Assembly: GCA_948099385.1 (NCBI GenBank)
Contig: CANUEZ040000140.1
Span: 3,100,001-3,164,000 of the forward strand
Source: Fasciola hepatica
Taxonomy: Eukaryota; Platyhelminthes; Trematoda; Plagiorchiida; Fasciolidae
Length of the DNA stretch: 64,000 bases
Reading direction: 5' to 3'
The notes under the pieces were generated by a model. The model saw only the letters and a list, made by a program, of their open reading frames with translations. It made no database searches and had not been told where the DNA came from. The stretch's first letter is position 1. Every line of letters begins with the position of its first letter. Below, piece after piece: positions 55,338 to 64,000 of the stretch. Position numbers and translations under genes: made by a program.

Positions 55338-58300
55338 GTAAGCTACCATAAATAATTATTTTTGCATCAGGTCGAAACTGTCTTCCCACAAATCAAAGGC
55401 TTCGTATCGAGTGGTGAGGATGGATTTATCGAACTTCCGGCTAAGTGGAAGCATCTGGCTTCCTTGGCTTTGCCAGATGGTGCTCACAATTATTTGAAAG
55501 GTATTTTGTCCCCCCAGTATAACTTTCTATTGCAGATACCGTATATTTTACTCTTCCATCCCTAGAGAAGGACGAGCACGCTGTTTTTGGTATCGCATCT
55601 TATCGCCAGGCTTATTCCACTGTAAGTTCACTTTTGTATTCCGCTGTTCAGTTTCCATCTCATTAAAAATATACGCAATATTCCGAGCCAATAAAATATA
55701 CGAAATATGCAGCTGGAACAGACGTGATGTTCGCGCACTCATAATCTTTATGTCTTTGTGTTTGACTTTTTTGTTTCAGTTCTGTACATGCTATCTCACT
55801 GCGGTTCCTTTTTCTGGCTGTATACACACCATTTGCGGTGCTCACTTAGAAATCTCAACGAGAGATTTCGAACCACATTATCAACGCTCAACTTTAACGG
55901 TGGACAGCGCTAAGCTATCGTTTAGCCACTACCATGCTTTACCTGTTGCGGTTTTTTCAACATCTTATCAGTGTCTATGGTACCACAGGCTCCTGTGGCT
56001 TTGGGTTCTGCCTTTTCTACTTTACTCATGCGAAGATACAAAATACAGTACTTAATCCGTAAAAGGTAGTACTATGGGAGAGAAGTATTTTCACTAAGAG
56101 TAGTCGTCGGTTGGGATAGTGTAACAAAGAATTCACATTGGAAGATAAAAGCATGTTTCGCAGGAGCACTACTGGCTATAGTGACGTGAAGTCAGGGTAC
56201 TCAGTCTAGTGAATGTCTGTGATCTCGTGAACGGTGGGGAGTTGCGAAGTATAAAGAGGCGGATGGGATGCAGGAGCAAGGTAATTTATGCAATTTCGCG
56301 GGTACCGTCTTTGTGCTATCATTCGAAAGCTAATTCCACCATTGGTCGGTGGTGGTCGAGTGATGTAGAAGTTTAGCACCTCAGAGTTCACTTTGAAGAA
56401 GAACAGCAACGCTGTCGCGCAGCTCGCTATCACGTTTAACCTATGAAACCTTGTGTGTTCCTCTGCCATTTCAAACCTCAAGATCGTGGTTTCCGGTTAT
56501 TTCCGTAATTGCAGTGAGCCTTTGAGGCTGTCACGTGGAGAAATTTGACGACGGACTGTTTTCGGGGTTGAAACGAAATATGCCATCATTCAATGTTCTT
56601 AGAACAAGTATCGCTGCATACTCTCATATTGATTTTTTGGTGTCTTGAAATAATCTTTTTTTTGTTTTATCAGCGAAATTTGAGCTCAAAATGTTCGGCC
56701 GTAATTTCAAATCTGGATGAGTCATCGCATTGTCCCAAGTAATAGTTTATAAGTCTGGTCACTCATAAGATTTCTGTCGGTGAAATTTTTTTCTTCAAAA
56801 CGGCCGCTTTGAGTCTTTTATACCGGCATTTGCGTCGTGTAATATCAAAGATATAGAGAAATTTGGTTCCCATCGATCACTTTGGTAGTAGACAGTAATC
56901 CTCACTGTCACCCGACTTGTTACCACTCCCGATCTATTGGGATCTTATGTGATTATCTACTCCATGTCTCAGGGTTTGGTGGCCGGTTACGTCTAATAGT
57001 GCAATGGGCCTTTGTGACTGTAGTGATATCCCTTCCATTTCATTCAGGCGCAAGCGTGTAATAAAGAAACCTTTTCTGCTGCAGTCGCTCGAAATTATGT
57101 GATAGAAAAGCATAGCCGCTTGACTTTTCGGTGAGGCCGAGGTATTTAAAGCACTAATCCAGTTCTGCCGGCTCCGTGAAAGTCGACGCAGTGAGTCAAA
57201 AGTTGAGTTAAAATTTTCTTCAATGTACTGACTTCGAAGCTGATGAGCTCTTCCTAGAGATTGGAACATTTAAATGTCGGTTGCAGGCTATCCGGTATAC
57301 TTGTATAACGACAATATCGTCCACAAATTCCGGTATCAGTTACTCTTGTATGAACTGAACTCGAGGGTAGTCAGCGAGTGCCTGTCGCAGTTCCCAGTCG
57401 GATAAAACCGATGGCAAATGGTAGCTCTGGAGAACGTCGGAGCTAAAGACAAGCCATCCGCAGTTAATCACGAGCGTCGACGCGCTCCTCAGCTTTAGGA
57501 TGCTGGTTTACTTCCTGGGCGTCTTATCGATTCCCATTATCCTAAGGAGTGCTGTTTTACATGACAAGAAACGAAATTCATCTCACAGACTGAGCAGTCT
57601 CAAGTTTGCTCCATCTCATTTTTTCCCTCTTTAAGGGACATTGGGGATAACAGATGTCTCGAGTGGGGTGTTGTTGCATGCACATACGGTCTGCTTTTTC
57701 TGTGCGTACCTCGGACATCTGTGGCTTTGACGTGTTTCCGATTATCGTTTACGCTTCGGGTAAATGATTTAGAAATAAGATCAGGTTTACTACAGGTCGG
57801 CCATTTTCCCGCTGCTATTGGAAGGTGCGCAAAGACTACCGTTTGATCATCGCTTATATTGGGTAATGGTAAATAAAACAGTCAGTCGAGTGTTTAATAA
57901 TTTTAGGTGCATCTCCCGTGAACGTGTTTCGTAAAAATCAAATTTTAGTGTGCTGTTGTGATACCGTTTACCCTTTGCGTTCGTTAGTGTTTTTTTGTTG
58001 AGTTTTTAGCACGTAATGTGGGTTGTCTCAATGTTCGGTTCTGTCTGTCATCGAGGGGATGTTGGAATAGTTGTTATCCAATTTTGACGCCCTTCTTTGC
58101 ACACTGAAAGAAGCAGTCTCTTTTCATTCATTCAGGAGACTTGGGGAACTCGGCTTGGGCAACCTGGCAGTATCGCGCCCACAAACAAATCATGGGACTA
58201 TATTACGGACTATATTACCCCTTCCTCTCCGATTGTACCATGTTTTTGTTTGGCACGCGGTCTGAAACCAGACAAGTGATATAATATATATATATATATA

Positions 58301-61300
58301 TCCAGGAGGCGCACGTGGGTATACTCTGGGTTGCAGCTGACGAATTCGGTTTCATCCACCAGTTGATGGTACTTAGATTGACGCACGTTCCTTTGTTCAT
58401 TTATTCACTGGTCTCTCAAGGATTCTCTCCATCATCGTCTCCTGCATTAGTGCACGAAGTTCTCAGGCACTATACTGCAGTTACAATAATCAATTAGAGT
58501 AGGAGTAGTTTTAAATGATGACACTACCAGGTAGTCCTGAAACATTTGAAAAAAACGGATGCACTTGTGGGACTAGTCCTAGTCAATGTACTCTCACGAA
58601 ACCCCCAACAAATCGTTAGAGAAAGCCAAAATCGAAGACAAAGCTGAAAATAGTTTACTGAAAGTTCAAAAGAATCAAAAGAAGTGTACACTTATTAACA
58701 ATCAATAAAAAAAGCGTTTTTTCTCGATTTCGTCACACTGATTACTTTGGATTGTTTTGTGCACCGTTTCGACAGCTTGAGGACGGTCATTCTTGGGTAC
58801 ATATACTTACTTCAGTGATAACCATTCCTTCACAGTCGTTTTCACTTAATGTTTTTCTGCCACTATCCTTTATCCACAACAGAACTTTTCTCACCCGGCC
58901 CCACAACCGACCAGGAACACGGTACAGAAAAGCTTGGTTGTGTTGACACGATTCGTAAGTCTGTACTGGTTTACCCTACATCCACCCGGCTGTTTTGGTT
59001 TATTCCCCAGGTCGTGGTGATCTCGCTTCACAGTTTCCATAATCAGTACTGTCGATGTATGTTGACTATTACGACTCAAACGGTTTGACCGCTGTTCTCT
59101 ATCGCAGGGCATGGTCGAGCATTCATTATTTAACTGGCTGGTTTCAATTGTCATCGCCGTCCACAGGGATTCATATTGGCGAGCTGGAATTCGCGTTGGG
59201 TATTTGAAATGCGCGTAACTGGCACCCAGACTGTCCATTTCTTTCCACCGTCAACCGCTTCTGTGCTATGGTTCGAATTCAGTGTATTCTACCCATATTT
59301 ATTATTCTCCGGTACTGTTCACTGGCCCTCTGGGACAAGACTTCAGAGTTCCATTATCCACTCTAGCTATAATTAGTCTTATTTCTTTAGTCTATGGTAA
59401 AATCTCGGTCTCTAAACTTATCAGTTGACACACTGAATCGTGCGTAGAATTTTATCACAGGATACTTTTGGACAGTACACATCCGTTGCACACCGACCTG
59501 TCTCCCTGCTCTTATTTTCGACGGACCCATTCTCGCACCGAAATTCATAGAAATTATTCTGTCCTGTACTTAGGACGCATACCGACGAACAAAGAATGTG
59601 GAAACTGATTTATGTACTAATCTTGATGCGTAAACTTCAGTTCTTTTTTGTTCTATTTCATATATTCTATGCAGTCCGAATGTGATAATTCTTTGAACAG
59701 ATGTTTTTAATGGAAATGTAAACACATGAACTTGTCTCATTCATAAAAATGTAGATAATAAATTTGTCGATGAAGTAATTGGTATCGAATCAGGGATTTG
59801 CCATTTATATTGCAAATGTATTATTATTGAGGATCGTGAGGTGGACCGCTGTCAATGAAGTGGTCTTGTACCTCCCCATATTATATGCGCTTCACCTTTA
59901 ACGTAAGATCTGGCGTGTGGAAATGCCTCTGTTGTGGTGCAATCAAGACTTTCGTTGAGATTTAGAAGAGTAAAGGCTGAATGTAATGCGTATTAATGCT
60001 CATGCTTTGCACAGGTGTAGGCATCTCGACTTTCTGTATATTGCACTAATTCACACTGTTTTATCAGTATGACGAGGAAATTTGTTAAACTCTAAAACGA
60101 AGCTAATCGGTATCCGAAAACCAATTTCTTCAAAACGCTGCTCGAATCCGGTTGGGCACAAAGTAATGATTGCACAATCATCAGGTCAAACGCCAAAGCT
60201 CTTCAGACCCCGATGGTTGTAACATTTGTTGCGCATCTCCGCGAGTAGATTTCCTTGGCGTGGCATATTCTATGAATAAGGGGGTAGCGATTTCATGAAA
60301 TGGTGTTTGGGAAGAAGTTCAGTTCCCCCAATATTGAGGCGCGGATTATAATACTGATATTATTTCCCTCAAAAATTTCTATTCGATTTATCCGAATTAT
60401 TTATTCATTTGGTAATTTGAATTCCTATCTCATCGCACCACGATATGTTGGTAACATACATGTTACTTCCCTCCAATTTATTGGTGGCGTAGCTGTCCAT
60501 CGATTCCTAAGGTCGACATGCTCCGTCCTAGTAGAACCTATATAGGCAGCCGAGCTCAATGCCACCCGAACCACACGAATTGGGTGCCCAATAAAACAAT
60601 AAACCTCTGTCCGTCGACACATTAACCCGTGTTCCCATTCAAGCTAGTGGGTGGTCTAGCTGCGACTGTTGCGCTTCTATTACGATCCCAAAAACAGTCG
60701 TTGTGCTGGTACGTCTCTAGGTGACACTCGAGCGTCTATCATCTGTTGATTCAGTAAAAGATCGCAACATTCGATGATTGTTATGAAAGACAACATATAG
60801 AAAAAGAGCTTTGAGGAACCTGACCATGTGGGATGTGTTTGGATACTTCTTGCTTGAGGTCTAAGATATTTACCCGCTCAATGGTTAAATGGATTGAGAA
60901 ATATGGCTATGCGTCGTGAGTAGTTTCACTCTTTCTTTTTCTACTACATTCAATCGCTTATGATTCTCTCCGTACTTCTTTCATACACTTTTATTTCCGA
61001 TCTAGATTCTGCTGGGATATAGTAACCAGAACGGCAGTGTCGACTGTAGGTGGTATTATGTCTAAAATTTATCGAGATCACATATCTTTTGTCATAACTT
61101 CCGCCTACCCATGAATACACGAGTGCACTTTCAGGAACACAAGCATCATCACCATAGTTAGTCAGTTATTTCTTTATCAGTTGTCGATCAGGGAAACAAT
61201 CGTTTAGATGTTTCAAGTCAGTCAGTTTAAAGCATTCATTATGTTTTCCTTTGACACAGAACTTTTATTGTTGCGTTCGCAGTAAACTGTTCTACTTTCG

Positions 61301-63180
61301 TTGATACTGACACACTGAGGATTAAATTTATCAGATAACCGGTACCCGTGGTGCTAGATTCTTTAAGCCATTAAGATAAGAAGAACAATAAGCTACGGTC
61401 TCAGGAATTTATCGAACTATTTCCTGATATCTCTTCATTCTGGAATCACCTAACCTAAATTCCCCTGCCGTAAATCTTCGCTTGTATCAGTTCCATGGAT
61501 CATGTTGCGTAAACTTTCAGTGTTGATAATTAGCTTGCCCATTTTTGCTCAGTGGTCTCAGTAATCATCCAATTTTGTCACTTTTTGGACTCGTGTAATG
61601 TCACGTATTATGTTGGTAACCAATATTGATCCGCAGCATATCGAAGTCACGTGTATATATCGTGTAATACCAACAATTGTCGTCATCTACCGTATCGCTT
61701 GATGCGTCAAATTGAAATTGCACTCATAGTGTTTATTTTATTTAAAAATACCTCCCACTGGAAGCCAGTTTTTTGCTGTTGGGTACGACATCGTTTAAAG
61801 TAGATCCCAGAATCCCTACCGGCTGACAATTTCTACACTCTGACGGATGATAAATGCTTCCAGTCAAGTTTCCTGTCACGTGATATCTAGCTTGTTGTTT
61901 TCTCCTCTTTGTTTATTATCATTTACTGTTGTGCTTCTGTGCGACTCCCATGATTGGGAATAAGTCAGCTTATTTATCGTCTCCTTATTAGCAGAGACGG
62001 ATTCCACAAGGCACCTGGAAATATGACACAAAAGACTGACGGCATTTTCCGAGGATTTATATTGCAGTTTTATTTAGGGATTCACCTCCAATTCGTGCAC
62101 ATCCATTAGTCAACAGGAAGTAGGCTGGTCTTTGGTTTTGGTGGTCAGTGATCGCCGACACGGTTTTCTACGCTACCTAGATCACGATTTCCCGATTGCG
62201 ATTGCCAAATACGTCACTGAGTCATGTGAATAGGATCGTTAACCGGTTTTTGGTTTGTTCACTACCAACCTACTCTATTTGGGTGATAGCTGCGGGTTAC
62301 ATTCACGCACACGTGTCGCAATACCGTATATGAACATGTTCCGGTACTTGTTAGTAGGTGATTCCCGTACCATGTAAACACTGACCACCTCCTCGTACAA
62401 ATATCGCCGATCGTCCGCAACCGTTTGACGAGTTGTTTATTGTATGATATGATTTATCATGCAGTGTGAACGTTCGAAACATTGGAAACCATGGAAGGAA
62501 GCACTGTACAACTGTTTCATCCTTGTTGGGAATCATTAGCAGTGCACGTCTACTGAGCCACCACTCCGACTCGAACCCGGGGGTGAAGGATTATGAGTCG
62601 AATACCTGACCCATCACGCTGCCCGGGCTGGCTCTCAACGGCTTATTGAACTTATACACCGTATGACATAACGCCCTTCCGACACTAGCTTTGAATGTTG
62701 GCAAAGCACTTCTCGCACAGCGAGTGACTCCTAGAATGGATGGCTTAACTGTTGCGGCCTAAGTACAACGAAGACATTCCCTTAGAAAACCTACAAAGTT
62801 TGGTTACTATATAAGTAGTAGGAAGTTGGATTTTTATGTAGTATGATTAATCATTCGTGGTCTGTATTTTATCCGCTGCCTTTAACACTGACAGTGGAGT
62901 TATTCAAACAATAGGTCTACCTCAAGCCATCAGCTTGAGCAACACGTGCTTCCCATATCTTTTATTCACCTTGTTCACTTTACTTCCCCGTGCGCCTCTA
63001 GCCCCTTTTCAGTCTTATCGCTCATCACCTCTCGTCCATGGCCGAGTCGCTATTCGAAGATGGTCAGTTCTCACCGGAACGTTTGAAAGCGGTTCACACA
63101 GATTTGGAGAACTATGTGAATGTGGTATTCTCCAGTCCAACCACGTATCAAGGTGCGTTCTGTTCCTCGCATTGAGCGGT

Positions 63181-63236
<56 letters not shown>

Positions 63237-63945
63237 ATGTATGTATGTATGTATGTATGTATGTATGTATGTATGTATTTATGTATGTATGTGCGTGTGT
63301 ATGTACAGGAGTATTGATGGCTATGACGGGTAGTCAGTGCATTTTCACGCTTGGTGTCATTTCATCCTTTTGTTCCCCGTTGTGCTATATAATCAAAGAA
63401 TCAAACAACCTAGCTCACGAATCATAAAATGTCATAAACATATTCATTACTTGCGAGCTGCTGGTTACCATAAAAGATCAAAACCCATAAAGTTAACGAC
63501 TGTCTGCGATTACAGTTAACGCTCACATGGTTGACATCCTCATTTTTATTGAAATCTTCGACGCCCTTAACATGCTTCGGCAAATTTTGTGTTCTAGACT
63601 TATGCTGAGTTGTGTAACGAAAAAATGCGATGTTTGATTAGTACACAACATTCCCTTTCTTGATTAGTTGATCAGAAACACATACGTCTGACATAACGAC
63701 TAGCCACATTTTTGTCAAGTTTCTCAACACTTTTCATCTATGAACACCAGTCTGCCAATTCTTCAATTCATTTTCTACAGATGCCCTCACATTTAATTTA
63801 AGCGCATCCAATTTCCTTCGAGTCTATGGTCGAGATGCCCTCGTTTGTTTCAAACTGCTCCTATTGGAACGTCGTGTTCTGTTTGATGGCGAATCAGCCG
63901 GTTGGATGTGCAATTGGATCCTCGTTCTGCTCAGTCTGTTTCCCG
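55272..63945 (+). CDS. AVL9: AVL9 homologue (DENN family), 5' part, six exons, runs off the right edge
   Basis: Six spliced exons (55272-55337, 55371-55500, 55536-55621, 58883-58954, 63002-63152, 63781-63945) give 223 codons that align almost without gaps to the N-terminal DENN region of animal AVL9. Shared blocks are SVGFHHRRG (human VVGFHHKKG), LALPDGAHNY, DTVYFTLP, VFGIASYRQ, TVQKSLVVL, FKLLLLERRVLF and LLSLFPG. Intron phases are 0, 1, 0, 0, 1, all with GT-AG ends; the next donor is at 63946. Introns 1 and 2 are 33 and 35 bp, while introns 3-5 are 3261, 4047 and 628 bp. AVL9 proteins act in late secretory (Golgi-to-surface) transport. The C-terminal part lies beyond the window. The gene is intact as far as seen. 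Confidence 0.94.
55371..55500 (+). CDS. AVL9: AVL9 exon 2
   Basis: Acceptor TTTGCATCAG, then VETVFPQ and ELPAKWKHLASLALPDGAHN, the hallmark block of AVL9. It ends in phase 1 (first base of an Asp codon), followed by a 35-bp intron. Confidence 0.95.
55536..55621 (+). CDS. AVL9: AVL9 exon 3
   Basis: Acceptor TATTGCAG. Completes Asp, then TVYFTLPSLEKDEHAVFGI and ASYRQAYST, matching the conserved D-T-V-[FY]-F ... V-F-G-I-[SA]-[CS]-Y-R-Q. The donor is GTAAGT at 55622; phase 0. Confidence 0.95.
55845..55945 (-). repeat. Possible tRNA-derived SINE head
   Basis: Minus strand reads GTGGCTAAACGATAGCTTAG with an A-box-like GATAGCTTAGCGC, then GTGGTTCGAAATCTC (B-box-like) about 45 bases later. The body and tail are not clear. 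Confidence 0.4.
58110..58301 (+). repeat. Truncated RTE 3' end with (TA)n tail
   Basis: The sequence TGTACCATGTTTTTGTTTGG ... GTCTGAAACCAG ... (TA)n matches the reverse complement of 42885-42990 (GTTTTGTTTGGCACACAGCC ... (TA)n). It is therefore the extreme 3' end of the same RTE subfamily, on the + strand inside AVL9 intron 3. No coding part remains. Confidence 0.65.
58883..58954 (+). CDS. AVL9: AVL9 exon 4
   Basis: A 72-bp exon with acceptor CCACAACAG and donor GTAAGT. It encodes 24 residues ending PTRNTVQKSLVVLTRF, matching human ITRETVQKSVCVLSKL. The spacing of 16 residues from Y-R-Q to T-V-Q-K-S equals that in the human protein. It lies in a different frame from the longer open frames here, so it is easy to miss. 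Confidence 0.9.
62490..62636 (-). repeat. tRNA-Met-like SINE with hammerhead motif
   Basis: On the minus strand, 62636-62556 resembles a tRNA: a GCCAGCC acceptor start, an A-box-like GGCAGCGTGATGGG, a CTCATAA anticodon loop (CAU, Met), GGGTTCGAGTC (B box) and a GGTGGC acceptor end. A hammerhead-like fold follows directly at 62545-62501. This head-plus-ribozyme layout is that of the schistosome Sm-alpha SINE family. The 3' end of the element is not clear. Confidence 0.75.
62501..62545 (-). ncRNA. Hammerhead ribozyme remnant, type I, in SINE
   Basis: Reading the minus strand: stem I 5' strand GCACTG, core CTAATGA (consensus CTGATGA), stem II TTCC-CAACAA-GGAT, GAAA, a short stem III AC-AGTT-GT, cleavage-site A (GTA), and stem I 3' strand CAGTGC, which pairs perfectly with GCACTG. 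The two-base stem III with a four-base loop is the geometry of the schistosome Sm-alpha ribozyme. The conserved G of CUGAUGA is A here and one stem II pair is lost, so this copy is probably inactive. Confidence 0.7.
63002..63152 (+). CDS. AVL9: AVL9 exon 5
   Basis: A 151-bp exon starting after GCGCCTCTAG. It encodes PLFSLIAHHLSSMAESLFED followed by GQFSPERLKAV and ending at TTYQ, aligning residue by residue with human PLYGLLQAKLQ ... YFEEKDFSQ. It ends in phase 1 at donor GTGCGT. A second acceptor-like CAG at 63012 would shift the frame. Confidence 0.92.
63183..63291. repeat. (GT)n then (ATGT)n microsatellite in AVL9 intron 5
   Basis: GT repeats at 63183-63220 pass into ATGT repeats to 63291. 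They lie in the 628-bp intron between exons 5 and 6. The 158-codon and 65-codon open frames over this tract are artefacts of the repeat. Confidence 0.97.
63781..63945 (+). CDS. AVL9: AVL9 exon 6
   Basis: Acceptor TTTTCTACAG. It encodes ALTFNLSASNFLRVYGRDAL, then VCFKLLLLERRVLFDGES and WILVLLSLFP, the hydrophobic core strand-helix of DENN in AVL9. The donor GTAAGC follows at 63946; phase 1. The next exon is outside the window. Confidence 0.95.
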
Positions 63946-63976
63946 GTAAGCTGATTGGTACATTGGGAGAAGAGGT

Positions 63977-63995
63977 GGGGGGGGGGGGGGGGGGG
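63977..63995. repeat. G19 homopolymer
   Basis: Nineteen consecutive G lie just inside AVL9 intron 6. Long G runs are prone to assembly error. Confidence 0.95.
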
Positions 63996-64000
63996 CATTT

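Larger units (their letters stand above)
55622..58882 (+). other. AVL9 intron 3 contents
   Basis: This 3261-bp intron holds a probable tRNA-derived SINE head (55845-55945, minus strand), a truncated RTE 3' end with (TA)n tail (58110-58301) and otherwise unassigned AT-rich sequence. No additional exon is needed, since the flanking exons join in phase 0 with spacing equal to the human protein. Confidence 0.6.
58955..63001 (+). other. AVL9 intron 4 contents
   Basis: This 4047-bp intron is mostly AT-rich unassigned sequence. It carries a minus-strand SINE with a hammerhead-like fold at about 62490-62636. Open frames here are below 82 codons and lack signatures. Confidence 0.6.

Noticed and set aside
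56340..56400. Another SINE head (GGTGGTGGTCGAGTGATG)
   Set aside because: Only the A-box-like part matches 41222-41205; no B box or body was found.
58849..59088. 79-codon frame with TIRKSVLVYP as the AVL9 exon
   Set aside because: At first KSV seemed to match AVL9 KSVCVL, but those bases fall in the intron. The neighbouring frame (TVQKSLVVL, 58883-58954) matches with correct splice sites and spacing.
62556..62636. A functional tRNA-Met gene
   Set aside because: The acceptor stem is only partly paired and the sequence continues directly into a hammerhead-like SINE body.
62857..63427. 158-codon and 80-codon Cys/Val/Tyr-rich frames
   Set aside because: They are translations of the (GT)n and (ATGT)n microsatellite. 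The real coding here is AVL9 exon 5 in another frame.
1..64000. CRISPR arrays, operons, phage or bacterial genes
   Set aside because: None was seen. The window has spliced introns, LINEs, LTR elements and SINEs and is clearly eukaryotic.

Overview
The window is eukaryotic and most resembles the TE-bloated genome of a parasitic flatworm, probably a digenean trematode. Four things point there: a Ty3/gypsy element of the CsRn1 type with a tRNA-Trp-like primer site, RTE (SR2/SjR2-like) and CR1-like LINEs, a tRNA-derived SINE carrying a schistosome-type hammerhead fold, and a host gene whose first two introns are 33 and 35 bp while later ones are kilobases long. The species cannot be named from this sequence alone.

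Only one host gene is convincingly visible: the 5' part of an AVL9 (DENN-family) homologue on the + strand. Six coding exons lie between 55272 and 63945, 223 codons with consistent intron phases, and the gene runs off the right edge. Its introns hold SINE and LINE fragments and microsatellites.

From 1 to about 20.3 kb lies a stack of nested LTR retrotransposons. An old minus-strand BEL/Pao element (5' LTR 18696-19073) sits beside a decayed + strand gypsy remnant. It has been split by a CsRn1-like gypsy element (1757-7113), by an unidentified 1.6-kb insert (about 7383-9025), and by a much younger BEL/Pao element of its own family (10361-16818). The young element's 379-bp LTRs differ at 3 positions. 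It encodes an almost complete gag-protease-RT-RNase H-integrase, broken by one in-frame TGA and one frameshift.

From about 20.3 to 37 kb are decayed CR1-like LINE copies, themselves hit by BEL-family LTR insertions: solo LTRs at 21090-21471 and 26419-26804, an internally deleted copy at 28081-28860, and an LTR at 29849-31796 that contains a further insert. Several insertions keep near-perfect 5-bp target duplications. Tandem CR1 reverse-transcriptase fragments follow, the best at 35.2-36.6 kb.

From about 37 to 54.3 kb are minus-strand LINE and gypsy fragments, a tRNA-derived SINE (40956-41224), a minus-strand RTE element (42.9-45.8 kb), and a minus-strand gypsy element flanked by about 180-bp direct repeats (46536-53599). 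A near full-length + strand RTE element (about 48234-52042) has inserted into that gypsy.

No CRISPR array, operon, prokaryotic feature or rRNA was seen, and no true tRNA gene. All mobile-element proteins seen are broken. I found no clear undescribed system. The most interesting items are the nested insertion history, the hammerhead fossil in the SINE, an unassigned foldback element, and the very short introns and tandem acceptor of the AVL9 homologue.
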